Shown: piece by piece, positions 42,241 through 50,107 of the stretch
How the letters are laid out: each line of letters starts with the position of its first letter
Numbering within the stretch: position 1 is the first letter of the stretch
Source: Methylobacterium oxalidis
GTDB lineage: Bacteria > Pseudomonadota > Alphaproteobacteria > Rhizobiales > Beijerinckiaceae
DNA length: 56,191 bases
Reading direction: 5' to 3'
Assembly: GCF_007992195.1 (NCBI RefSeq)
Contig: NZ_BJZU01000089.1
Span: 1 to 56,191 of the forward strand
Translations under genes and position numbers: made by a program
Notes under the pieces: generated by a model
What the model saw: only the letters and a program-made list of their open reading frames with translations
What the model was told of the DNA's origin: nothing
Databases searched by the model: none

Positions 42241-43610
42241 GGCTTGCCCGCCCCGAGGGCTGCCTCCTTCTCGACCGCGGCCGTCGCGGGCCGTCCGGTC
42301 TCAGGCGGCACGATCCGGGCCCGCAGCACATCGCCGGGCTCCAGGACGTCGAGTTCGCTCGCGCGCAGCGTCTCCGTCGCCTCCACGGTGCGGCGCACGA
42401 TCTCGAAGGTCACGATGCCCCCCTCGCGCCCGATCGCCGGGCTCGTCCGGGCCATCATCGTGGCGGTCGCCGCGAGGTTGAGGTAGGCGCGCTCGGCCGC
42501 CTCGGCCTCGGCCTCCACTGTCGCGATGTCACGCTCGAGGGTCAGCCGCCGCTCGCTGTCGGCCTGGACCAGGGCCTTGCGGGCGGTGTCGAGCCGCTGC
42601 TCGGCCTGGAGCAGGCTGATCTCGATGTCGCGGCGGCGGCCCTCCATGTCCACGTAATCGCGCCGGACGTCGGCGACGCGCTCGTTCTCGACCACCTGCC
42701 GGGCGAACAGCGCCTCCATCATCTTGAGCCGCTCGCCGCGCACTTTGATCTGCGCGTCGAAATTCGCCATTCGCTGCTTCAGGAGCTCGATCTCGTCCTG
42801 CGTCGCGGCGATGGCCCGCTCGCGCGTGGCGCGGGCGCCGGCGAGGTTCTGGGCGCGGAGCTGCGCCATGCGCTGCTCGCCGGCCACGAGGGAGGCCGAG
42901 CCTTCGGCGCCGACGAGCTGGCGCAGCCCGTCCGCGGACTTGGCGACCGGCGTGCCGTCGCGCTCGGCGATGAGCGCCGCCTTGCGCAGGAGGAGCTGCT
43001 TGAGACGGTCGCGCGCCGCGTCCCGCCGCTCCAGCTCGCGGTTCGTCTCGATCGCCTGGGCGGGCATGCCGCTCTGGATGTCGCCGCCCGCCAGCGCCAC
43101 GGCCTGCAGCACCATGAGACCCGGCACGTAGGTGAAGGAGCCCGGGTTGCGCACGGCGCCGATCACGTAGACGGGGGCCCGCTGCAGCACCGAGACCGTG
43201 ATGTTGCAGCGGCGCCGGAACATGCGGTCGAAGGCATCGCCGAGATCGGCCTTGAAGGCCGCCGTGGTGCGGCCCGCCGCCTCGATGCTGCCGAACAGCG
43301 GGAGCGACACCGCGCCGCCGGGCTCCACGCCGTACTCGCCCGAGAGATCGACCCGCGGGTAGACGGTCTGCATGATCGCGGCCGCGTCGCCCGAGCGCGG
43401 CTTGTCGACCTCGGGCGCCTCCGGGATCTCCATGGTCTCGAAGATCATGACCTTGAGCCGGTCGCCGACCCGCAGCACCGTGTCGCCCGCCGCGAGCGCG
43501 GGGGCGGCGACCAGCAGGAATCCGGTCGCGAGCAGCGCGGCCCAGGCCCCGCTGCGCTTCGCGCCGCCGCTGCCCGTGCGGCGCCGGTGGAACAGCCTGT
43601 GCAACCCCAT
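42237..43610 (-). CDS. ExoF/Wza-type polysaccharide export protein
   Basis: The protein has 457 residues. Signal peptide about 1-41 (LLVAAPALA-AG), with no lipobox. The polysaccharide export domain spans about 43-140 (LRVGDRLKVMIFE), followed by an SLBB-like segment APVYVIGAVRNPGSFTYVPG, long coiled coils (about 195-385, many Arg/Glu/Ala) and a C-terminal LDVLEPGDVLRARI. This layout is that of rhizobial ExoF. Canonical Pel loci do not have it; they use PelB/PelC. It has a GGAGGAG ribosome-binding site. It probably carries polymer across the periplasm or outer membrane. Confidence 0.85.
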   Translation of the reverse strand: MGLHRLFHRRRTGSGGAKRSGAWAALLATGFLLVAAPALAAGDTVLRVGDRLKVMIFETMEIPEAPEVDKPRSGDAAAIMQTVYPRVDLSGEYGVEPGGAVSLPLFGSIEAAGRTTAAFKADLGDAFDRMFRRRCNITVSVLQRAPVYVIGAVRNPGSFTYVPGLMVLQAVALAGGDIQSGMPAQAIETNRELERRDAARDRLKQLLLRKAALIAERDGTPVAKSADGLRQLVGAEGSASLVAGEQRMAQLRAQNLAGARATRERAIAATQDEIELLKQRMANFDAQIKVRGERLKMMEALFARQVVENERVADVRRDYVDMEGRRRDIEISLLQAEQRLDTARKALVQADSERRLTLERDIATVEAEAEAAERAYLNLAATATMMARTSPAIGREGGIVTFEIVRRTVEATETLRASELDVLEPGDVLRARIVPPETGRPATAAVEKEAALGAGKP

Positions 43611-43641
43611 CGTCTCCTCCTGCCCGAAACCCGATGACCCG

Positions 43642-45042
43642 TCAGACGGGACGCGCCTGCGTCGCGCTGCCCACGAAAACCCGGTAGTCGATCGACCCCA
43701 GAACCTTGATCAGCGCGAAGAGCGAGGCGAAGCCGGACACGATGCAGGCCAGCATGTAGCCGGTGCCGAGGCTGCCCGGCTCGAACTGCGAGACGAGGAG
43801 GGTCAGAACCGCGAGGCTCGCGAGGAAGATGACCTGCAGCGTCGCGTAGACCCGGGTCGCGTCGAAGAAGATCAGCAGCGCCGAGCACGACATGAACAGG
43901 TACTGGAACAGCGCGCCGACCGTGCCCATCCGCAGGATGCCGATCTGCCGGAACTGAAGCCCGACCGCCTCGACGATCGCCGGCGCGGTGAGCACCACGA
44001 TCACGCACAGGGCGGTCTGCACCACCATGATGTTGGCGAGCGTGCGCGTCGTCTCGCGCTCCAGGATGCGCCCCTGCGCCCGGATTGTCTTGAGGGTGGC
44101 GTGGGTGTCGATGGCCTGGAAATAGGCGCGGTAGCGCTCGAAGAAGGTCGTCTCCAGGCTCGTCACGAAGAGCGCGAGGGCCGGCACCACCGTGAGGCTC
44201 GCGATGAACATCGGCCCGTCGTAGAGCGGCGCGTGGATGAGGCCGGCCTCGACGCGCTCGCCGTACCCGCTCGTCCAGATGATCCACTTGTCGACCCAGA
44301 CGCTGACCGCGCCGGCCGTCGCGCCGATGGCGAGGGAGGGGCTGCAGCGCAGGCGCGCGGCGAAGGCCGCCCGCGCCGCGATGAGATCCCGGCAAGGCGA
44401 CGGGAAGGTCGAGGCGAAGCGCGCGGTGAGCCAGAGGAAGACGATCATGAAGCCCGCCGCGAGGCCCCAGACCATCGGCACAGGGCCGTAGCCGTGCAGG
44501 GCGGCGGTGACGGCAAGGCCCGCGCCCGCGAGAAGGCCCGTGACGAAGGCGAGCGTCACCTGGAGGTAGTCCCGCACCGCGCCGCAGAAGGCGAGGCCGA
44601 CCCAGACGAGGCTGACGATCTGAGCGCCCGCGATGCCCGCGCTCGCCACGTCGGCCGTGACCGGCAGCAGGAGGATGAAGACGAGGCCCGACAGGAGCGC
44701 CGTCGTCGCGCTGGCGGCCAGCAGCGTCATCACGAAGACGGCCCGCACATCGGCGTATTGCCGGCGGTACAGGGCGTCCGCCAGCACCCGGGTGCCGACC
44801 ATGGCGACCGGCGACGTCCCGACGAGCGACAGCGAGAAGATGTAGACGACGAGGACGCGGAAGGTCGCCATCGCGTCCTCGCCGATCAGGGGCGAGGCCG
44901 CCTCGCCGATCACGAGGATCGCCAGAACCGTGTAGAGCCAGGGACCCGCCGCCACGATGGCGGCGTGCGCCACCGCGGCCACCGGCCCCAGGATCTCGTC
45001 GCGGCTGCCGAGCCGCCTCAGCTCGAATCCGATCCCGGCCAT
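43642..45042 (-). CDS. pelG: PelG, Pel exopolysaccharide inner-membrane transporter
   Basis: The protein has 466 residues (PelG is usually about 455) and about 12 membrane helices. MAGIGFELRRLG at the N-terminus, YIFSLSLVGTSPVAMVGTRVLADALYRR and SVWVDKWIIW and SLETTFFERYRAYF are PelG features of this MATE/Wzx-like family. In Pel synthesis, PelG and PelF with PelD/PelE make and move the polymer through the inner membrane. ATG 45042 lies five bases after the pelF stop with GGGAG upstream. The open frame extends far upstream but that part is pelF in another frame. Confidence 0.92.
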   Translation of the reverse strand: MAGIGFELRRLGSRDEILGPVAAVAHAAIVAAGPWLYTVLAILVIGEAASPLIGEDAMATFRVLVVYIFSLSLVGTSPVAMVGTRVLADALYRRQYADVRAVFVMTLLAASATTALLSGLVFILLLPVTADVASAGIAGAQIVSLVWVGLAFCGAVRDYLQVTLAFVTGLLAGAGLAVTAALHGYGPVPMVWGLAAGFMIVFLWLTARFASTFPSPCRDLIAARAAFAARLRCSPSLAIGATAGAVSVWVDKWIIWTSGYGERVEAGLIHAPLYDGPMFIASLTVVPALALFVTSLETTFFERYRAYFQAIDTHATLKTIRAQGRILERETTRTLANIMVVQTALCVIVVLTAPAIVEAVGLQFRQIGILRMGTVGALFQYLFMSCSALLIFFDATRVYATLQVIFLASLAVLTLLVSQFEPGSLGTGYMLACIVSGFASLFALIKVLGSIDYRVFVGSATQARPV

Positions 45043-45047
45043 CGGTT

Positions 45048-46586
45048 CTAGCTCCCGGCGACGATGGCCTCGGCCCGTCCGGGCGCGAGGTAGTGGGCGT
45101 AGGTCTCGCGGTAGGCCGCGAGCGCGTCCTCGGAGGCGTAGTAGCGGCGCACCCGCGTGCGCAGGGCCTCGCCCTGGCTCCGGCGCAGGGCCTCGTCGCG
45201 CAGGAGACGCTCGGCCGCCTCCGCGGTGTCGTTCGGGCTGACGAGGGGCGTCACCGCACCGCCCTCGCCGATCCGCGGCACCTCGGTCGAGCGGCCGTGC
45301 AGGATCTCGCGGCAGGAGCCGACGTCGGTGGCGACGCAAGGGATCCCAGCGGCACCCGCCTCGAGGATGACGAGCGGCTGCGCCTCGCTGAGGCTCGTCA
45401 GGACCACGATGTGGACCTGCGAGAAGTACTCGACGAGCTTGACCGAACCCGTGAAAATGACGGTCTCGGCGAGATCGAGGTCCCGCACGAGGTCGAGGCA
45501 CTCCTCGAAATAGATCGGATCCTCGTCGGTCGGGCCCATCACCAGGGCGCGCAGGTCCGGCATGCGGCGGCGCAGGATCGCCGCCGCCTCGATGTAGGAC
45601 TTCACGTCCTTGATCGGAACGACGCGGCCGATCAGGGCCATGGTGGGCGGCTGGTCCGGCCCGGCGACCGGCAGCGCGGCGAAGCTCTCGACGTCGATGC
45701 CGTTCGCGACGACCGCGAGGCGCGTGGGCGCGGCGCCGAGCGCCTTCTGCAGGCGCTGGTTGTCCTCGTAGAGGGTGATGATGCGGCTGCAGGCCTGATA
45801 GCAGATCAGGGCGTGCGCATCGAAGATCTGCATCCAGATGTCGCGCAGGTCGACGCGCTCGTCGTTGAGCGAGATGCCCTTGTCGACCGTGTCGCAGATC
45901 CACTCGGCCATCAGGATCTCGACGCGGCGCTCGTTCGTGTAGATGCCGTGCTCGGTGATGAGGGCGGGCCGCCCGGTCTCGTGGGCGGCGCGCGCGGCCA
46001 GAAGGCCGGCATAGCCCGTCGAGATCGTGTGATAGACCTTCGCCCGCGGCAGAGGCGCCTTCAGCACCGCGAACAGGCCGCCGAACAGGGCGCGCCAAGC
46101 CCAGAAGAAGTGCAGGAACGAGGCGTGCGGCATCAGCCGCTCGTACATCTGGCAGGTGACCCGCCAGGAGAGCGGAGAGGCCATCAGGCTCGCGAGCGTC
46201 AGCCCCCGCGCCGGATCGTTCACGAGCTCGACGAGGCGGGCGAAGGTGTCGAGCCCGCCGCCGCGCACGAGGGCGATGAGCTGATCGGCGAGCACATCCT
46301 CGGTCTCCTCCGTCCGCGCGTTCTCCTGCCAGGGCTGCGAGCGGAAATCTGTGTGCAACTGCAGATCCGAGAAGGCCACGACGTTCTCGGGCAGCGCGTA
46401 GCGGATCTCGCGGGGCCCGGCCCCCGGCACGATGGCCACGACCGCGAAGGTCAGGTCCGGATTGCCGCGGATCAGCCAGTCGACCCATGTCGAGACGCCG
46501 CCGCGGACATAGGGGTAGCAGCCCTCGACGATGAGGCAGACGTCCGCCTCGGGGGGAGCGGCCGGACCGCTAGACAGGAACCGCAT
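45048..46586 (-). CDS. pelF: PelF, Pel polysaccharide glycosyltransferase
   Basis: The protein has 512 residues (family about 507). It starts with DVCLIVEGCYPYVRGGVSTW, the PelF/DUF3492 signature, followed by YHTISTGYAGLLAA, LITEHGIYTNERRVEI and a GT4 domain with VVANGIDVESF, LIGRVVPIKDVKSYI and the donor site SEAQPLVILEAGAAG. It is the cytosolic enzyme thought to polymerise GalNAc-rich Pel from UDP-sugar. It overlaps the end of pelE by 17 bases, with a GGAGG site before the ATG. Confidence 0.94.
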   Translation of the reverse strand: MRFLSSGPAAPPEADVCLIVEGCYPYVRGGVSTWVDWLIRGNPDLTFAVVAIVPGAGPREIRYALPENVVAFSDLQLHTDFRSQPWQENARTEETEDVLADQLIALVRGGGLDTFARLVELVNDPARGLTLASLMASPLSWRVTCQMYERLMPHASFLHFFWAWRALFGGLFAVLKAPLPRAKVYHTISTGYAGLLAARAAHETGRPALITEHGIYTNERRVEILMAEWICDTVDKGISLNDERVDLRDIWMQIFDAHALICYQACSRIITLYEDNQRLQKALGAAPTRLAVVANGIDVESFAALPVAGPDQPPTMALIGRVVPIKDVKSYIEAAAILRRRMPDLRALVMGPTDEDPIYFEECLDLVRDLDLAETVIFTGSVKLVEYFSQVHIVVLTSLSEAQPLVILEAGAAGIPCVATDVGSCREILHGRSTEVPRIGEGGAVTPLVSPNDTAEAAERLLRDEALRRSQGEALRTRVRRYYASEDALAAYRETYAHYLAPGRAEAIVAGS

Positions 46587-47568
46587 GGCGCCCTCCGTTC
46601 CGGGTGGCGTCCGCGGCGCGGACGAGGAGCGCGTGCAGATCCTGCGTGCGGCCCAGTTGCATCAGGCTCTCGGCCGTGGCCTCGGCCAGACGGTCGCCGC
46701 GGCGATAGGAGCCGGCGGTCGAGCGGGCCAGCACGTCCTCCCAGCGCCCGAGGCCGGCGAGCAGCGAGCACAGCAGCGCCGTGGCGCCCCGATGGCCGGG
46801 CGCCTGCGCCAGCGCCTGCTCGCACAGGGCCGCCGCGCTCTCCCGAGCAGACCGGGCGTCGGCCTCTTCGAGGAAGCCGCCCTCCGCGATGCGCGCCAGT
46901 TCAACCGCCTGCACGAGGAGGTCGGCCGGCGCGGCCGAGCTCTGCGCGCCAGCCTGGCTCCTCTGCAGCTCGAGCCGGGCACGGGCGCGAAGCTTCACCG
47001 AGACGGCGGCCGCGTGAACGCGGATGCTCGGCTCCGCGCTGCGAAGGGCCTGCCCGAGCAGGGGCCGGTAGTCGGGATGATAGGCGAGCCCGATCAGGCC
47101 GAGGAGCGCCTGCTGCTGCGCCAGCGGGCCTTCGAGCACGCTCGGGAAATGAGCGACGGCGGTCCGGTTCGGCCGTCGGGCCCGCCCGTCCACGATCTGG
47201 GCGTGCAGCGTCACCGCCGGGTTCGCTTCGCCGAGGCCGGAGATCTGCCGGTACCAGCTCTCGAGCTCGTGATGGCTCACGGGGGTCCGGGCGAGGATCA
47301 GGTAGAGCGCGAGGGCGGCGGCGGCCCCGACCGGCCCGGTGGAGGCGGCCAGCAGCAGCGCGATCACGCAGAGGGTGAGGTCGTCGGCGAAGACGGACCG
47401 GCGGGCGACGAAGACCAGAAGCGTGATGCCGTGGGCCGCGAGCGCCGCCGGGGCACCCGCCGTCTCCGTGAGGAAGGCGCCGAGGATCGCGGCCTCCGCG
47501 AGGAGAAGACCGGCGAGTGCCGCGAGCGGCCCGGCCCTCAGGCGCGCGGCGTAGCTCAGCGGCTCCAT
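46570..47568 (-). CDS. pelE: PelE-like membrane protein
   Basis: The protein has 332 residues. Two to four hydrophobic segments in the first 95 residues (AALAGLLLAEAAILGAFL; ALYLILA) are followed by a long soluble helical part, with a TPR-like end (ALCEQALAQAPGHRGATALLCSLLAGLGRWEDVLARS). This agrees with PelE, an inner-membrane TPR protein that works with PelD, PelF and PelG. Position between pelD and pelF supports the call. Overlaps pelD by 13 bases; GGGAGAGG precedes the ATG. Confidence 0.83.
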   Translation of the reverse strand: MEPLSYAARLRAGPLAALAGLLLAEAAILGAFLTETAGAPAALAAHGITLLVFVARRSVFADDLTLCVIALLLAASTGPVGAAAALALYLILARTPVSHHELESWYRQISGLGEANPAVTLHAQIVDGRARRPNRTAVAHFPSVLEGPLAQQQALLGLIGLAYHPDYRPLLGQALRSAEPSIRVHAAAVSVKLRARARLELQRSQAGAQSSAAPADLLVQAVELARIAEGGFLEEADARSARESAAALCEQALAQAPGHRGATALLCSLLAGLGRWEDVLARSTAGSYRRGDRLAEATAESLMQLGRTQDLHALLVRAADATRNGGRHAVPV

Positions 47569-48734
47569 GGCGCCTCTCCCGAATCTGCCGCGAGGCCGCC
47601 CAGGAAGTGAGGCAGGTAGGAGGGCGGCATCGCCTGTTCCGGGGCGATCCGCTCCGGCATCACGAAGTCCGCCATGCCGATCTCGTCCGCCGCGAAGCCA
47701 CCGATGACCATCCCGTCCGTCGCCGCGTGACGCGCCGCCGTGCCCGACCCGCGGTGTCGGTTACGTTCGATCGCCTCGCCCAGCGCAGCCGCGATCGCGG
47801 AGACCGCGACGGCGCTCGCCGGATCGAGCCGGTCGGGCGGGACCGTCTCCAGCACGAACAGGCCGAGGCTGCCGCCCGTCTCTCCGGCGCGCACCGAGGC
47901 AGCGAAGATGCCAACACCGTCGAGGAGGCTCGCCTCGCTCTCGTCGAAGACGCTGAGGACCCGCGGGCGATGGCAGGCGACGGCGTAGACGAGGGCCGTG
48001 CGCACCGGGAAGCAGGCATCCAGCCGAGCGCGCTCGGCATGGGTATGGCGCAGCTCCCCCTCCTCCAGGGGAAAGTAGGTCCAGCGCGCGTGGCCGAGCC
48101 AGGCCTCTACCGCGTCGTGCAGCGCGGCCATCAGATCGGGCTCGCCCGACTCGCGCAGGCGCTGCAGGCTCGCGAGCCCCGCCTCGAGTGAGCCGGCGCG
48201 GGCGGTCGCGGCCCGGCGCTCATGGACCGCGGCGTGCTCCTGCAGCTCGCCGCAGAAGCCCGCGATCGTGTCGCGCTGCTCCTGGGTCACGCGAAGCCGT
48301 TCCTCCAGGGCGAGGCGCTCGCGGATCTGGCGGTTGCGCAGGCCGCCGATCACGATGGCGCAGAGGATCCACAGCACCGGCTCGCGCCAGACGCGCAGCG
48401 AGTAGGTGTAGAAATCCTCCTGCGAGGTCTGGGGCGGCCATCCGGCCAGCCAGCTCAGGCCCGCCGCGAGGGCGGCCACGACGAGCCCGGTGCCGCTGCC
48501 GTACTGCACGCTGAGCAGGACGACGGGAATCCAGAACGGGTGCGGCGAGATCTGCGCGAGCGAGGCCGGCCCGGGGATGATCCATTCGATGATCATCAGG
48601 AGCAGGAAGAGGAAGCAGGCCTCGTACTTGCCGCGGATGCCCGACAGGCGCCGCGTCAGCCAGCCCGGCTCGCCCGCGGCGCGCTCCTGCGCACCGGCCG
48701 CCATCGCATCCTGTGTGGTCTGGGCCGCTATCAC
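47556..48734 (-). CDS. pelD: PelD-like membrane protein, truncated (no GGDEF domain)
   Basis: The protein has 392 residues; P. aeruginosa PelD has about 455. Four membrane helices lie between about 38 and 130 (ACFLFLLLMIIEWIIPGPASL at the first), as in PelD, followed by a coiled-coil linker (RERLALEERLRVTQEQRDTI) and a GAF domain (about 180-325, LGLFVLETVPPD near its end). After the GAF domain only about 65 unrelated residues remain, so the degenerate GGDEF domain with its c-di-GMP-binding site is missing. GTG start at 48734 overlaps the pelB-like stop as GTGA. Confidence 0.85.
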   Translation of the reverse strand: MIAAQTTQDAMAAGAQERAAGEPGWLTRRLSGIRGKYEACFLFLLLMIIEWIIPGPASLAQISPHPFWIPVVLLSVQYGSGTGLVVAALAAGLSWLAGWPPQTSQEDFYTYSLRVWREPVLWILCAIVIGGLRNRQIRERLALEERLRVTQEQRDTIAGFCGELQEHAAVHERRAATARAGSLEAGLASLQRLRESGEPDLMAALHDAVEAWLGHARWTYFPLEEGELRHTHAERARLDACFPVRTALVYAVACHRPRVLSVFDESEASLLDGVGIFAASVRAGETGGSLGLFVLETVPPDRLDPASAVAVSAIAAALGEAIERNRHRGSGTAARHAATDGMVIGGFAADEIGMADFVMPERIAPEQAMPPSYLPHFLGGLAADSGEAPWSR

Positions 48735-50107
48735 CGTGGGATCCCCGCCAAATGCCGGCTCGTTGCGATGGTGATCGCCGGGCCTGTCGCGCGTCCGAGC
48801 TGCGTGGCCAGGGCGCGGTAGGCGGCGTGGAGGCTCTCGGGCAGCTGCATCCGCTGCTCGAGATTCTGAAGGGTGGCGAAGGCTGCCTGCGGCGAGTTCA
48901 GGCGCATCACGAGGTCGAGCCATTGCGCCAGCTCGGCCGGCGGCAGCCCGTCGAGGTCGGCCTCGGCCAGTACCAGCCGGGCCCGAACCTGCTGGCCGAG
49001 ATGCAGAGCGAGCCGGGCGGCGAACAGGGGCCGGCGCCGCAGAACCGCGTCGGGGAGCGCCGGCTGGAGCAGGGCGATGGACGAGAGGCCATACTCGGCG
49101 GCGATCGCCTCGGCGAAGAGCGCCTGAGCCTCCGTCTCGGCCGGCCGGGAGCGCAGCAGCGCGAAGCGCGACCAGATCAGCGTCGGGATGCCGGTGGCGG
49201 CGGCCGCGGCCACGTAGCCGTCGATGTTCGGCTTGTTGAGCGGCATGCCCTCGTAGGGCCATTCGAGCAGGAGCGCGGTGGCGAGGCGCCGATTGCCCTG
49301 CTCGGCGAGGCTCTTGGCGAGGTAGAGCTGCGCGTCCGGATGCAGGATGGCGCTCGCCTGAGCGAGGCCGCGGGCCTCGGCGAGCGGCGCCTTGGTCGCG
49401 AGCCTCAGCGTCATCTGGGCGGCGAGCCAGGGCTTGCGCCAGGCGGCGAGCCAGCGCTTGGCCCGCTCGGCCGCCTCCGCGTAGCGGCCCTGATCGATCA
49501 GGAGCTCGAACAGGAAGCGGCGCGGCCGCTCGACCGAATCGTCGAGGTGCTCGTCGAGCCCTCTCAGCACCTCCACGGCCCGGGGCATCCGTCCCTCCGC
49601 GGCGAGGAGCTGCGCGAGACGTTCCGTCTGGTCCGGCGTCAGGGCGCCCCGCTCGGCGAAGCTCTCCAGGGCGGCGCACTCCTCGGCGAATCGGCCGTGG
49701 AAGCGGTGGAGCGCGACGAGCTTCGCGACGTGCACCGGATTCGCGTCGACGGCGGCGAGCTTGGCCTGCGCCTCGATCAGACCGTCGACGTCGTCGGCGG
49801 CCTCGTAGGAGCGGACGAGCCAGGCCAGGGCGTCGCGGTCGCGCGGGCGCGAGAGAACGTAGAGCTCCATCAGGTCGGCGGCCCTGGCCCGGTCGCCGGC
49901 CGTGTCCTGGAGCATCGCGAGCGTCATCAGCACGCGGGGCTTCGCCGTACCGGTGGCGAGAAGCCGCTCGATCTCGACCACGGCCTCCACGTTGCGGCCG
50001 TCGCGTACCAGCATCGCGATCCGCTCCTCGGGACCGGATTGCAGCAGGTAGGCCGTCACCGCGGAGATCACGAAGGCGATCGCGACGAGGAGTTTAGCGA
50101 CGCTCAT
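48731..50107 (-). CDS. PelB-like periplasmic TPR protein, without beta-barrel
   Basis: The protein has 458 residues. One N-terminal membrane segment (about 5-22, KLLVAIAFVISAVTAYLL), then helical TPR-like repeats to the end (RNVEAVVEIERLLATG, AADLMELYVLSRPRD). It occupies the place of pelB, which in P. aeruginosa is about 1190 residues with TPRs and a C-terminal outer-membrane beta-barrel. Here the barrel is absent. It probably sits in the periplasm as a scaffold for polymer modification by the preceding deacetylase-like protein. It overlaps that gene by 14 bases and has a GGAGG site. Confidence 0.75.
   Translation of the reverse strand: MSVAKLLVAIAFVISAVTAYLLQSGPEERIAMLVRDGRNVEAVVEIERLLATGTAKPRVLMTLAMLQDTAGDRARAADLMELYVLSRPRDRDALAWLVRSYEAADDVDGLIEAQAKLAAVDANPVHVAKLVALHRFHGRFAEECAALESFAERGALTPDQTERLAQLLAAEGRMPRAVEVLRGLDEHLDDSVERPRRFLFELLIDQGRYAEAAERAKRWLAAWRKPWLAAQMTLRLATKAPLAEARGLAQASAILHPDAQLYLAKSLAEQGNRRLATALLLEWPYEGMPLNKPNIDGYVAAAAATGIPTLIWSRFALLRSRPAETEAQALFAEAIAAEYGLSSIALLQPALPDAVLRRRPLFAARLALHLGQQVRARLVLAEADLDGLPPAELAQWLDLVMRLNSPQAAFATLQNLEQRMQLPESLHAAYRALATQLGRATGPAITIATSRHLAGIPR

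Noticed and set aside
45043..46488. Long N-terminal extension of the pelG frame
   Set aside because: It is pelF read in another frame. PelG homology starts at MAGIGFELRR (45042), which has its own ribosome-binding site.
48735..49679. Long N-terminal extension of the pelD frame
   Set aside because: It overlaps the TPR protein gene in a shifted frame and is Arg/Pro/Gly-rich. PelD starts at the GTG overlapping the preceding stop.
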